Numbered from the stretch's first letter, positions 25,992 to 34,349 are shown. The stretch: DNA of 64,000 bases from Streptomyces sp. WM6386 (GCF_000972385.1 NZ_JXTE01000020.1:1-64000), one strand, 5' to 3'. A program made the numbers and translations. Notes: a model not told the origin generated them from the sequence alone.

Positions 25992-26759
25992 CTACGCGCT
26001 GCACCGCCTCCTAGTGTCGATGTGCTTGGGACACCAGCGGTAGTAGCTCTCATCAAGGTTGCGGCTGTGCGTCGTCCGTCCATGCCGGGGGCGCCATCCG
26101 AGCCAGTAGCGGGTGTTGCAGCGATTGCACAGCGGAGCGCGTACAAAGCCGTGCGTGTGGCAGTGGTCCCACACGCTCGCGCGCACAGTGGCGCAGCTTG
26201 CACACATGAAGTCCGCAGCAGTTGGCCAGTTCCGTCGGCCCTCGCGGTCGACGCGGTAGCGCTCACCTGCCAGTTGGCCGTCATACACCGTGGCGTTTGC
26301 GTCGCTGCCCCTCGCGCCATAGACAACCGCGGTGCGGGTCCACTCGCCCCGGTCGGCAACCACGGCATTCCCGGCCCGCTTGAACCAGCTGGCGGCATCC
26401 TGGCCATGGTGTGCCCCGAGGCACGAGCAGTGGCATTCAACCCCTGTCGCCTCCAAGCACGCCCTCGTGCACTTTGACAGTCTCGACATGTCTCGATAGA
26501 GCACGATGAACCCGTAACGGTCCACCGCAGCCGTGATCAGCCGTACGAGACTGCTACGCGGCAAGTTCCAGCGGTCGCCGTTGAACTCGGGGGAACGGAT
26601 ACCGACCGTCTCGTGTAGCCAACGACGGTTGCCCTTCCGGGGCGGAATCTTGGCGATGACCTGCCCGTCTACCGGTAGCCAAACCATCGCAACAGGCCCT
26701 ACGCCGGGCTTGGTAACTACGCGTCCATCGATCATGCGAACCGGTAAGTCGTCCGTCAT
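25992..26759 (-). CDS. Endonuclease VII-like HNH protein
   Basis: A 255-residue protein. The C-terminal half has the recombination endonuclease VII signature: C186-x2-C189, then D198-H199-C200-H201, then C211-x2-C214 with N next to it. This chelates structural zinc and provides the His-Me active site. The N-terminal half has a second Cys/His cluster (C97, C101, C109, C111, C113, H117, H118), which is unusual and may be another zinc site. ATG 26759 follows GGGAGT. Such genes are common in Streptomyces mobile elements and phages. Whether it resolves branched DNA or acts in defence is open. Confidence 0.8.
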   Translation of the reverse strand: MTDDLPVRMIDGRVVTKPGVGPVAMVWLPVDGQVIAKIPPRKGNRRWLHETVGIRSPEFNGDRWNLPRSSLVRLITAAVDRYGFIVLYRDMSRLSKCTRACLEATGVECHCSCLGAHHGQDAASWFKRAGNAVVADRGEWTRTAVVYGARGSDANATVYDGQLAGERYRVDREGRRNWPTAADFMCASCATVRASVWDHCHTHGFVRAPLCNRCNTRYWLGWRPRHGRTTHSRNLDESYYRWCPKHIDTRRRCSA

Positions 26760-27078
26760 ACTCCCACGGTGGCAGGAAGATCAGCATTCGGGAACACCGC
26801 CTCTAGAACTGTCCGTGCTGGTCAGGGTGCGATCGGGACGCGTTCGTCGAGATTCATGCCCGTGTGGATGGCGCACGTCTGGTGGGACGAGTTCGTTAGG
26901 CAGGGCCCTCAACACGCTTTCCAACTGTCTGCGCGGCCATACAGGACCGTTCATAGGGGTTCATGGGGCAGGTCAGAGGGGTGCGCGTACAGCTGTGAAC
27001 GGTGGCGGCCGTCGGTGCATTGGACAAAAACCGGAACAACGAGGCGGCGTTGAACAGGGCGCATGCGGGGCCTGCGTC
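26760..27078. other. Non-coding gap in the element's left arm
   Basis: 319 bases between two minus-strand genes. Open frames here overlap each other, have no ribosome site and look like chance. No repeat or hairpin stands out. Confidence 0.5.
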
Positions 27079-27639
27079 CTACGGACGTCCATTTAGGTGA
27101 ACGTTGGCCGCCAGTTGGAATCGGTGCATCGCCTGACGGTAGGCCCGAGTCAAGTCCTGGTCGTTTGACAGCCATTCGAGGGCGGTCATCTCGCCAGCAC
27201 GGGCCGCCCTTGCATCGCTAAAGACCCGTGCCGTGATGTCGCCCAAGGCCTCGCTAACTGCGGCTGCCCCCTCCAGAACGTCGATCGACCCCTCTATTGC
27301 GACTACGGCCAAGGCATCGTCGAACCGGCCTCTGTCCTCTGCCCCCTCGATCGCAGTACTCGAAAGAGTCTGCACCAGCTCAGTCTCTCGCGTAGGTGCA
27401 GATAGTTCCGGGTGGGTACGATCCACACGCGTGGCGACGGGGACCCGAAGCATGCTGTTGGCCCACGAGTTGGCCTCGGTGATGAGCCTTACGTAAGTGT
27501 CGTGCTGATGCTGGCGCTTCACAGCGTCGACGGCCCCTCTAGCCTGCCTCTGCCCTGCGGCATACCCGGCGAGAGCCGTGACGAGCGCTCCCGGTACGCC
27601 GATCAACGCGGCTATCACCCCACTGTCCACGAAAGGCAA
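27079..27639 (-). CDS. Membrane-anchored hypothetical protein
   Basis: A protein of up to 186 residues with an N-terminal hydrophobic helix (residues about 5-28) followed by a charged, helical soluble part, probably cytoplasmic. I do not recognise a family. TTG 27639 gives the longest form but has no clear ribosome site; GTG codons at 27630 and 27618 are alternatives. It is divergent from the TM-HEPN-nuclease-like gene at 27832. Both are membrane-tethered and sit in the element's cargo arm, so a joint role is possible but unproven. Confidence 0.65.
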   Translation of the reverse strand: MPFVDSGVIAALIGVPGALVTALAGYAAGQRQARGAVDAVKRQHQHDTYVRLITEANSWANSMLRVPVATRVDRTHPELSAPTRETELVQTLSSTAIEGAEDRGRFDDALAVVAIEGSIDVLEGAAAVSEALGDITARVFSDARAARAGEMTALEWLSNDQDLTRAYRQAMHRFQLAANVHLNGRP

Positions 27640-27831
27640 TCTTGCCCGAGGTGTGTCTGTTGAGGCGACCGTTCCAACAAATAGTGGCGGCCGTCAGCGC
27701 AGTGAACATGGGCCGGGGCAGCGAGCGGCTCAGATGTGGGGCCGGGGCGTCTGGAGCTCAGGGGGCGCTCTAGTCGTGCGCGGCATCAGAAACGCCCTAC
27801 GCCGCACTGAAGGCTGTGCGACGATGCGTCC

Positions 27832-28878
27832 ATGTCGTGGGAGCTTGCGCTCGAATACATTAGGTCCTTTATCTGGCCCATCATCGTCCTAACCCTAATT
27901 CTGACCTTCAAAAAGCAAGTGGGGAGTCTGATTGGCAGATTGAACTCTGTAGAAACGCCTGTCGGCTCAGCCAATTTTGGAGAGAAGGCTGATGCCGTGG
28001 GGCAGGTTGCTGCTGAAATCGGAGATGAAATTTCCTCGCAGTTGGCTAGCGTGGAGCCTAGTGACAGTGATGACGGTGAAAAGCCTGAAGGTGGTGAGGC
28101 ATCAGGAGATTCTCACCGCGAGCATCTGGATATTGACAACGATGTAGAAGTCCGCATCAGGTCCCTTATTTCCAGAGAAGGTTCTGATCCCACTTCCACC
28201 GTGCTGAACTCGTGGCGTGCCGTTGAGCAAGCCATGGCGAAGTCGCTACGAGGTGACGTCGGAGAAAATGCTCCGAGTGGCCATCTGATTGATGCCGTAG
28301 CGAACCAGCGACTCCTGTCTTCTCAGGTAATATCGTTGGTGAATGATCTGTTCGAATTGCGGAATCAGGTAGTTCATGGAGCCGGAGTAGTGATTACGGC
28401 AGCAGAAGCGGAGTCTTATCAGAAAGCAGCTACGAATGTAATTGATGCTTTGGCGCTAACAGAGTCTCCTGGTTACCGGGCCGTGAAGTATGAGGAAAGG
28501 GTATATTGGGCCCTGCATTCCTTGGCTGGAGATTCGATTGATTCGATTGAGCGACCCTTTGGCGGTAACGCGGGGTGGGACTCCTTGGTTACGCTCGCCA
28601 GCGGTAAAATCGTCGCGATCGAAACTACCTATCGAATTCGTCAGCCACTTCGTGCGAGGGAGGCAGAGCAAAGAATCGATAGAGTGCGGGAGAAGGTGCG
28701 ATTGAAGGTGGGAGGGGATGTCCCTGTTCTCATTATCACCAATTCTGCATTGAAGCCTGATGTTGAAGAGCTTAATCGAGTTCGCTCTGGTGCTGCGCCC
28801 TCTGCCGAGGTGATCCAATGGAACGGCCGGGAAGACGATGATTACCTGCTCCGCGCCCTGGGTCGTGCTATGGGATAA
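27832..28878 (+). CDS. Membrane-anchored HEPN-like protein with a nuclease-like C-terminus
   Basis: A 348-residue protein in DNA clearly poorer in GC than its surroundings, with codons such as AAT, GAA and ATT, so probably a recent arrival. A transmembrane helix (residues about 9-26) is followed by an acidic linker (70-105). Next comes an all-helical segment (105-210) of HEPN/DUF4145 type with R177-NQVV-H182, the Rx4H motif of HEPN RNases. The last 130 residues have beta-strand spacing like a PD-(D/E)xK domain: D250, then E264-T-T266, then VPVLIITNS. The domain names are inference from motifs; catalysis is unproven. Confidence 0.65.
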   Translation: MSWELALEYIRSFIWPIIVLTLILTFKKQVGSLIGRLNSVETPVGSANFGEKADAVGQVAAEIGDEISSQLASVEPSDSDDGEKPEGGEASGDSHREHLDIDNDVEVRIRSLISREGSDPTSTVLNSWRAVEQAMAKSLRGDVGENAPSGHLIDAVANQRLLSSQVISLVNDLFELRNQVVHGAGVVITAAEAESYQKAATNVIDALALTESPGYRAVKYEERVYWALHSLAGDSIDSIERPFGGNAGWDSLVTLASGKIVAIETTYRIRQPLRAREAEQRIDRVREKVRLKVGGDVPVLIITNSALKPDVEELNRVRSGAAPSAEVIQWNGREDDDYLLRALGRAMG

Positions 28879-28994
28879 GAGGACTCTCCGGCGGGATCGG
28901 TTTCTCGGGGCAGCGCGGAGCCGTCCCGTCGTGGGATGGTAGGGGCCAGGGCGACACCGGAAGATGCCGGCATGGTCGAAGAAGAGGAGCACAC

Positions 28995-29447
28995 GTGCCG
29001 CAGGGCAGTCCGCGAGGTACGTACCTGGGGGTCTCGGAATCTCTCAGTGAGAAGATCAGAAACGGCGAGATCACTGACGCACTGCCGTCTCAGTCGGCCC
29101 TCGTGAGCGAGTACAGCGTGAGCCGCAGCACCATCGAGCGGGCCCTTGCCGCGCTCAAGGCTGAAGGCGTCATCGAGTCGGTACAGGGTGCCGGGTGGTA
29201 CGTCTCCGGGAGCGGTGACCGCCGGCCGCTGGTTGAGAAGGTGACCGACCTGTTGCGGGCAGACGGCGTCAGCGTCGGCGACCGCTTCCCCACCGAGAAG
29301 GAGCTGTGCGAGCGGTTCGGGGCGTCGCGGACTGCCGTCCGTTCTGCCATCGCGCAGATGGAGGGGCAAGGGTTCATCGGCAAGGGTGCCGTGCGAGGGC
29401 GGGAAGTGCGTGCATTGCCGGCCGGACGGGGGACTCAGACGGCATGA
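28995..29447 (+). CDS. GntR-family regulator with two winged-helix segments
   Basis: A 150-residue DNA-binding protein. It has a GntR winged helix at residues about 8-72 (SQSALVSEYSVSRSTIERAL) and a second partial copy at 78-140 (TEKELCERFGASRTAVRSAI), with no ligand-binding domain. The pattern resembles KorSA-type repressors that control transfer and replication in pSAM2-like elements. GTG 28995 follows GAAGAGGAG. Its stop overlaps the kinase start (ATGA), so the pair is co-translated. Confidence 0.82.
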   Translation: MPQGSPRGTYLGVSESLSEKIRNGEITDALPSQSALVSEYSVSRSTIERALAALKAEGVIESVQGAGWYVSGSGDRRPLVEKVTDLLRADGVSVGDRFPTEKELCERFGASRTAVRSAIAQMEGQGFIGKGAVRGREVRALPAGRGTQTA

Positions 29448-30346
29448 CGACGACCGAGCGCACCGAGTTCGACGCAGACGCGGCAGAGGCCATCCTGCGG
29501 AAGGCGTGCGAGGTCGGCGGCGTGGACCCGGACGGAATCGAGATGCTGCGATTCGGGGACCACGCGGTATTTCGAATCGACGGCGGCCGGATCGTCTCAA
29601 GGGTGGGCCGTAGCCCTGATCGCCTCCCCTCGGTTCAAAGGGAAGTGGCCGTAGCGGAATGGCTTGCTGCTGCGGAATACCCGGCGGCACGTCTCGTGAC
29701 AGAGGCAGAACAGCCAGTCGTCATCGAGGGGCATCCAGTGACGTTCTGGGAAGGCCTCGCTGACGGGGAAACGTACGCGAGTACAGGCGAGATGGGTGAA
29801 CTGCTGCGGCGGCTTCACGAACTGGAGTCGCCGACATTCTCTCTGCCGCCCCTTCGGCCATTCGATAAGGTCATGCAGCGTCTGAACCGTGCCACTATCC
29901 CGGACAGGACCCGTGCTTTCCTTTTGGCCATGGCAGATGATTTGGCGGGCGAATATGGCCGTCTCCGGTTCGCGCTTCCAGCCGGGCACCTACATGGTGA
30001 CTACAACGTGGGTAACGTCCTACATGATGGGGTCGGGCACCCGAAGGTCATCGATCTAGACGGGTTCGTTACAGGTCCGCGAGAGTGGGACCTGATGCAG
30101 ACCGCCATGTACTACGACAGCTTCGGTTGGCACACGGAAGCCGAGTACGCTGATTTCATTTCCGGGTACGGATTCGATGTGCGGAAATGGTCTGGATACT
30201 CCGTGCTGCGGAGCGTGCGGGAACTCTTGATGGTCACGTGGCTTTCGCAGAACGCCGGTACCGACCCGCGCGCGGCGGAGGAAGTTGAGAAGCGGGTGGA
30301 AAGTCTTCGCTCGGGTGGCTCTCGTCGGGATTGGGCACCTTTCTAG
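29444..30346 (+). CDS. APH-family phosphotransferase
   Basis: A 300-residue kinase of the aminoglycoside/choline phosphotransferase fold. Brenner's motif is HGDYNVGN near residue 186, with the metal-binding IDLDGF about 20 residues later. The substrate could be a drug, a nucleoside or a small metabolite and cannot be told from sequence. ATG 29444 overlaps the GntR stop (ATGA). GntR-APH pairs recur in Streptomyces mobile elements, so it may be part of element control rather than a resistance gene. Confidence 0.82.
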   Translation: MTTTERTEFDADAAEAILRKACEVGGVDPDGIEMLRFGDHAVFRIDGGRIVSRVGRSPDRLPSVQREVAVAEWLAAAEYPAARLVTEAEQPVVIEGHPVTFWEGLADGETYASTGEMGELLRRLHELESPTFSLPPLRPFDKVMQRLNRATIPDRTRAFLLAMADDLAGEYGRLRFALPAGHLHGDYNVGNVLHDGVGHPKVIDLDGFVTGPREWDLMQTAMYYDSFGWHTEAEYADFISGYGFDVRKWSGYSVLRSVRELLMVTWLSQNAGTDPRAAEEVEKRVESLRSGGSRRDWAPF

Positions 30347-30351
30347 GTGCG

Positions 30352-31725
30352 TCAACCGACCTGTTGCCAGAGGCGGAATCCACGGGCCTGTTCCTCGAAC
30401 TCAAGGAAGTCCGTAGCTCGCTTCATTCCTGGCGTCACCCGGCCCTGGAACTCCCGCACGTACTGAACACAACGTGCGGATTTCAGACCCTCGCCAAGTT
30501 GCATTGCGTTCAACGCGATGCTGAATCCTTGACCGATCTCGCCCTGATTGATGTACGCCTCAGCCTGAACCATCGTCGCGAAGAAGTCGCTTCGGTTGTT
30601 CAGGCCGTCTCCGAATATGGAACCGGCGCCTCGCGCCGTAGCTTCGACGGAGCGCCCCAGGTCACGGAAGCAATGGCCTATCTCGGCTGCAAGCTCGATT
30701 TCGTCGAAGTACGCGATGTACGGCGGATCACTGTCTGGGGTTCGCAGACCCAGCATGCGTTCCGCCTCCGCGAGGGCGAGGTCACACCCTCGCTCATCCC
30801 CGAGGCGGGCGAGTGCACGCGCCTCCATGGCGCGGAACTGTGCCGCCATCGTCGGCCCGAGGGCGCTGGCGGGACCTGTGTATGCCGCACGGGCGAGCGT
30901 CGCGGCGTCCTGGTACCGCCCGAGGAACGTGGCCTGATGGCTCATAGCCGACAGGATGCTGCCGCCGAGAAGCCTGTCACCGGATGCTTGAGTCATGCGC
31001 AGGGCCTGAATGAGGTACCGCTGAGCGATGCCGTGCAGGCCGCTGTCATACGACATCCAGCCGGCGAGTAGGAGCGCTTCGGCGACGGCCGAGTGCAATT
31101 CCTTGCCCACCGCGTCGGAGTACTTCCCGTCAAGCATCGGACGGACATCCGTGTGCAGGTACTGAATCAGCGCACGCCGGGCGTGGCCACCGCCGAACTT
31201 GCCGTCGAGCATGCTGAACGCGTCGGCTGTCGAGCGAATCATGTCCACGTCCACGGAGCCAACCGCGCGATTGCCTGTCCGCGCGAGGTCGCCGTCTGGA
31301 GGGGCGACGATCCAGCGCAGGGAAGCGGCGTTCCAGGCTGCGGAGTCCGGCTGCGCCCGCACCAACGCCTGAGCGTCAGCCAGATCGGCCCGCCATAGGT
31401 CGGACACGGTCTTGGCTACCGTCTCTGGCTTGTCCGGGAACTCAAGGCCAAGGTCCGGCTGTACGGCGGACACCGCCGCGCTGCCCATCCCGATGTCGTC
31501 AATGGTGAGCTGACGTCCCAGCTTGCGCCCGATGGCCTCAGCGATGAACTGGGGCATGTTGCCGCGCGGTATGGAGCCCTTGAGCCACCTGGTGACATAC
31601 GTGTGGTCACAGGTGATGGCCTCGCCCGACCGTGCGGCGGCAACAACCACCGCGCGAGCAAGCGACTTGTGGGAGAGGTCGGCTTCCTGCATGAGTGCAG
31701 CCAGTCTTGCGTTCTGGTCTGCCAT
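30352..31725 (-). CDS. XRE-family regulator with TPR-like C-terminus
   Basis: A 457-residue regulator. Residues about 8-75 form a helix-turn-helix; the rest is helical repeat of TPR type (for example AQRYLIQALRMTQASGD and LGRYQDAATLARAAY). This architecture is common among Streptomyces regulators that bind peptides or small molecules. ATG 31725 is preceded by a CTGGGGG ribosome site; the TTG one codon upstream is not needed. It is transcribed away from the control region at 31.7-32.3 kb, so it is the likely binder of the tandem repeats or palindrome there. It converges with the APH gene. Confidence 0.82.
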   Translation of the reverse strand: MADQNARLAALMQEADLSHKSLARAVVVAAARSGEAITCDHTYVTRWLKGSIPRGNMPQFIAEAIGRKLGRQLTIDDIGMGSAAVSAVQPDLGLEFPDKPETVAKTVSDLWRADLADAQALVRAQPDSAAWNAASLRWIVAPPDGDLARTGNRAVGSVDVDMIRSTADAFSMLDGKFGGGHARRALIQYLHTDVRPMLDGKYSDAVGKELHSAVAEALLLAGWMSYDSGLHGIAQRYLIQALRMTQASGDRLLGGSILSAMSHQATFLGRYQDAATLARAAYTGPASALGPTMAAQFRAMEARALARLGDERGCDLALAEAERMLGLRTPDSDPPYIAYFDEIELAAEIGHCFRDLGRSVEATARGAGSIFGDGLNNRSDFFATMVQAEAYINQGEIGQGFSIALNAMQLGEGLKSARCVQYVREFQGRVTPGMKRATDFLEFEEQARGFRLWQQVG

Positions 31726-31812
31726 CAAACCCCCAGAGAAGAGCCGTAGTGCCAGCTTGACCCATCGTCACTCTACGCAGGTCAGGGCCGGGGTGTAGAG
31801 GGAGTTACGTAG

Positions 31813-31828
31813 GAGTGCACGAGTGCAC
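31813..31828. repeat. Tandem GAGTGCAC operator candidate
   Basis: GAGTGCAC at 31813-31820 is repeated directly at 31821-31828, and a degenerate AAGTACAC follows at 31833-31840. The site lies about 90 bases upstream of the XRE start (minus strand). It could be an XRE or GntR binding site. Confidence 0.5.
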
Positions 31829-31964
31829 CCCCAAGTACACGCTCCCGAAGTGCCCGCTGTTTGGGGACAGTTGAACCACCACCGCACGGGAAGAGCCGGC
31901 GGCCCGAGTCGATAGCGACGGGGTTGACGGCGCGGAATCCTTCTGCCAACGTGAGTGGTAGGTA

Positions 31965-31991
31965 ATACACACCACGCATCGAGGTGTGTAT
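31965..31991. promoter_or_regulatory. 27-bp perfect palindrome, probable operator
   Basis: ATACACACC (31965-31973), nine bases, GGTGTGTAT (31983-31991). The halves are exact inverted copies spaced 18 bases centre to centre, close to two helical turns, which suits a dimeric repressor. GGTAATAC just before it could serve as a -10 region. Confidence 0.6.
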
Positions 31992-32048
31992 GCCGAGTTG
32001 CAGCGCCCGGAGGAAAGCCCGCAGGGGTCAGTACGAAGGAAGCGCCAG

Positions 32049-32073
32049 TTCCTTGAGAACTCAACAGAGTGCT
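32049..32073 (+). promoter_or_regulatory. rrn boxA-like antitermination motif in the leader
   Basis: The core CTTGAGAACTCAACAGAGTG closely resembles the actinobacterial ribosomal RNA boxA/antitermination sequence (TTTGAGAACTCAAnAGTGTG type). It lies about 225 bases before the first operon gene, in the transcribed direction. It may recruit NusB/NusG-type factors so that transcription crosses the many hairpins of an operon about 10 kb long. Confidence 0.5.
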
Positions 32074-32217
32074 TTGAGATTGACGGGGCTTGACCCCGTC
32101 CCCGCGGCGGCCGGGTGATGACCGCCGGTAGCCCCGGCATTTCGCCGTGAGGGCGCGAGATCGGATCTCGCCCGGGGTGCTTGGCCTGCCGCTTTCTGTG
32201 CGGTTGGCCCTCGTGAC

Positions 32218-32296
32218 GGGGCGGTCGCCCTCCCGGACAAGGACAGCCGACCGCCCCGCCTCCCATTCCCGACACCAGCAAGAGGAGAGATCCACC
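32218..32296 (+). promoter_or_regulatory. Leader hairpin copy 1 (shared RNA motif)
   Basis: GGGGCGGTCG (32218-32227) pairs with CGACCGCCCC (32248-32257). The loop contains CTCCCGGACAAGGACAGC. After the stem come CCTCCCATTCCCGACACC and the ribosome site AGAGGAGAG of the gene at 32297. Copies 2 and 3 are at 39201 and 43302. The stem sequences differ but remain paired while the loop is kept. Confidence 0.75.
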
Positions 32297-32584
32297 ATGC
32301 GTACCTACATCGGCCATCACCAGGCCGTGTCCACCGATGAGTTCGTGGAACTGGCGCTCGGTACCCCGGTTGAGCTGTGGCTCGGGGTTGAGGGGGAGAG
32401 CGAGGAGGAGCGCGCGGCCCGTCTCGACGCGGCCCGCGACATCCTCGCCGACACCCCGCACCTCGCCGACGACGTCTCCCGCATCGCGGCCGAACTCATC
32501 GAACTGAAGCCGGAGTTGGTCAACGTCGTTCCCCTCGCCCGCCCGGCCGGGCGCCGGGCTTCCCGGAGGGGGGCGGCGGCATGA
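32297..32584 (+). CDS. Small acidic protein, first gene of the transfer operon
   Basis: A 95-residue protein with an acidic helical middle (GEGESEEERAARLDAARD-like) and a basic tail. I do not recognise the family, though similar small proteins open the transfer operons of other Streptomyces elements. ATG 32297 follows AGAGGAGAG within leader copy 1. Its stop overlaps the next start (ATGA). Its position behind the shared hairpin suggests it is an early, regulated product. Confidence 0.75.
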   Translation: MRTYIGHHQAVSTDEFVELALGTPVELWLGVEGESEEERAARLDAARDILADTPHLADDVSRIAAELIELKPELVNVVPLARPAGRRASRRGAAA

Positions 32585-32724
32585 GTGAGGGCACGAACTT
32601 CGAGGACCGTATGTTCCTGGAGAGCGAGGCTGTCTATCAGCGCATCCTCGACGGCCAGGTCACCGACGTGCAGGCAGAGCTGATGGACGCGCAGTTGCGG
32701 GCGTCCGAGGCAGGTGAGCAGTGA
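32581..32724 (+). CDS. 47-residue hypothetical peptide
   Basis: ATG 32581 overlaps the upstream stop (ATGA) and TGA 32722-32724 overlaps the next ATG (TGATG), so the frame is held in a tightly coupled chain. The peptide (MSEGTNFEDRMFLESEAVYQ and on) is acidic and helical without cysteines or membrane segments. No function can be assigned. Confidence 0.65.
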   Translation: MSEGTNFEDRMFLESEAVYQRILDGQVTDVQAELMDAQLRASEAGEQ

Positions 32725-33737
32725 TGGCCACCGCCGACACCGTCGCCGCCGTGGAACATCCGGCCGTGCCGCCGCTGACCCGCCCGGAGATGGGGATTGC
32801 CGGTATCGGCGCACTCGCTGCGGCCGGCGTCGGCGCGCTCGGTCTGATCTCTTCCTTCGACGCTGTGTCGGCTGCCGCGCTGCGCTGGGGTTTCGCCTCG
32901 CCGTGGATGCTGCCGGTCGGTATCGACGTGGCTATCCCGGTGTTCACCGTGGCCAACCTGCTGTTGATCCGCATGGATATGGCGCTGGCGTGGGTGCGGT
33001 TCGTGCCGTGGGCACTGACCCTGATCACGTGCGGGCTGAACGTCGCCGCCGGACATGGTGTGTGGGCGAAGGTGGCGCACGGCACGATGCCGCTGTTGTG
33101 GGTGGTGTTCTCCGAGATCGGCGCGCACGTCTACGCCGTGCGTATCGGCGCGGTGACTGGCCGCCGGATGGAGAAGATCCGGTTCTCGCGCTGGCTGCTC
33201 GCCTTCCCCTCCACCTTCGCGTTGTGGCGGCGCATGACGCTGTGGGAGATCACCTCCTACGCGGAGGCGCTGGCGCGGGAGAAGGAACGGCAGTTGGCCC
33301 GCGCGGAGTTGCGCGAGCGCTACGGCCGCAGGTGGCGGCGTGAGACCCCGCGGCGTGAGCGCGTGATGTTGCGCATGGGCGAGCTCGCCCCCGTCACGGT
33401 GCCGGTTACCCCCGAACCGCAAGCCCCGAGTGACCCGGAGGAGTCGAAGCCCGAGGTGGCCAGGCCCGCACGCAAGCGGCCGGTCAAGAAGAAGGCGGCC
33501 CCGGCGCAGCGCACGCCGGCCGAATTGCTGGCGGAGGCGCGCACGGTCACGGCCGACTGGCCGGACAGTCAGATCAACGCCGAAGCGCTGCGCAAGGCTC
33601 TGCACTGCGGGGCGGCTCCGGCCCGGCAGGTGCGGGATGCCCTGCTCGCTGAGCGGGCCGACGGCCGCGCCTTGCACCCCGTCAACGTCCCCGACGCCAC
33701 CGCGTCCGGTGACGAGACCGAGGGGGTGGCCGCGTGA
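32724..33737 (+). CDS. DUF2637 membrane protein (Spd/transfer-associated)
   Basis: A 337-residue protein with four hydrophobic helices in the first 150 residues (DUF2637), then a basic coiled segment (about 160-215), a Pro/Lys-rich linker and a C-terminal helix-turn-helix-like segment (TPAELLAEARTVTADWPDSQ onward). DUF2637 proteins occur in Streptomyces conjugative elements and are thought to help plasmid spread or replication at the membrane. ATG 32724 overlaps the previous stop (TGATG). The combination of membrane and DNA-binding-like ends could tether element DNA. Confidence 0.85.
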   Translation: MATADTVAAVEHPAVPPLTRPEMGIAGIGALAAAGVGALGLISSFDAVSAAALRWGFASPWMLPVGIDVAIPVFTVANLLLIRMDMALAWVRFVPWALTLITCGLNVAAGHGVWAKVAHGTMPLLWVVFSEIGAHVYAVRIGAVTGRRMEKIRFSRWLLAFPSTFALWRRMTLWEITSYAEALAREKERQLARAELRERYGRRWRRETPRRERVMLRMGELAPVTVPVTPEPQAPSDPEESKPEVARPARKRPVKKKAAPAQRTPAELLAEARTVTADWPDSQINAEALRKALHCGAAPARQVRDALLAERADGRALHPVNVPDATASGDETEGVAA

Positions 33738-34147
33738 TGGCCGCCTACGCCAAGTGCTACGACCCCTCCGGCGCCCGGTTCGGAGTGCCCACGTTCCCCT
33801 GGAAGTTCGCCCCGGACGGCTACGCCACCCGCCGTCAGCTGCGCGCCCGCGGCCTGCGGCCGGGCGGTCAGCCGGTCGCCGCGCAGGTGATGCGCCATCA
33901 CCGGGGCCGCAAGGGCGGGGTGCAGGTCGCCTACCTGTACCGCATCGAGTTGGCCAAGCCGGTCCGCCCGATGACCTCGCGGCGCTGCGGAGCACTCGCG
34001 CTGGCGATGCTGGCCCGCCGCACCTGCCCCAAGTGCCGGGTCGTCTACAGCTACTGCCTGCCGACCTCGCTCGGCTGCTGCCTGCTGTGCGCCTACCCCG
34101 ACACCACCCACCCCGCCGATCACGGCATGCCGAGCAAGGGGGCCTGA
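33737..34147 (+). CDS. RRQRL-motif zinc-binding protein
   Basis: A 136-residue protein with the motif ATRRQLRARGLRPGG near residue 31 and a C-terminal zinc-ribbon-like set of cysteines (CPKC at about 98-101, CC at about 115, and CAYP). It fits the RRQRL motif-containing zinc-binding family found in actinobacterial mobile elements. Role unknown; nucleic acid binding is likely from the basic charge. ATG 33737 overlaps the DUF2637 stop in TGATG, and its own stop overlaps the next gene. Confidence 0.8.
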   Translation: MAAYAKCYDPSGARFGVPTFPWKFAPDGYATRRQLRARGLRPGGQPVAAQVMRHHRGRKGGVQVAYLYRIELAKPVRPMTSRRCGALALAMLARRTCPKCRVVYSYCLPTSLGCCLLCAYPDTTHPADHGMPSKGA

Positions 34148-34347
34148 TGCGTATCCGACACGAGTCCCACAACGACGACGCCGCCCGCACGGAACGCCTG
34201 CTCGACCGCGCGGACGTCGCCTTCGACTGCGACCCGCCCACCGAGCTGCACGCGGACTTCGAGTCCGTCGTCATGGAAGGCCTGCTCACCGACAAGGCCG
34301 TGCCCGTCTACCCGCCCGCCGGCCACACCTACCCGAGGAGGGGCTGA
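34147..34347 (+). CDS. 66-residue acidic hypothetical protein
   Basis: ATG 34147 overlaps the previous TGA (TGATG) and the frame ends at 34347, two bases before the next gene. The protein (MRIRHESHNDDAARTERLLD and on) is acidic and has no known motif. Coupled position in the operon is the main support. Confidence 0.65.
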   Translation: MRIRHESHNDDAARTERLLDRADVAFDCDPPTELHADFESVVMEGLLTDKAVPVYPPAGHTYPRRG

Positions 34348-34349
34348 CC

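Larger units (their letters stand above)
31726..32296. other. Control region of the transfer/replication operon
   Basis: 571 bases with no supported gene between the XRE gene and the first operon gene. Signals inside are listed separately: tandem GAGTGCAC, a 27-bp palindrome, a boxA-like motif and a leader hairpin. Together they mark the main switch of the element. Confidence 0.7.

Noticed and set aside
29444..30346. Aminoglycoside resistance gene
   Set aside because: Only the general APH fold is visible, and the GntR-kinase pairing suggests an element-regulatory or metabolic role. No resistance can be claimed.
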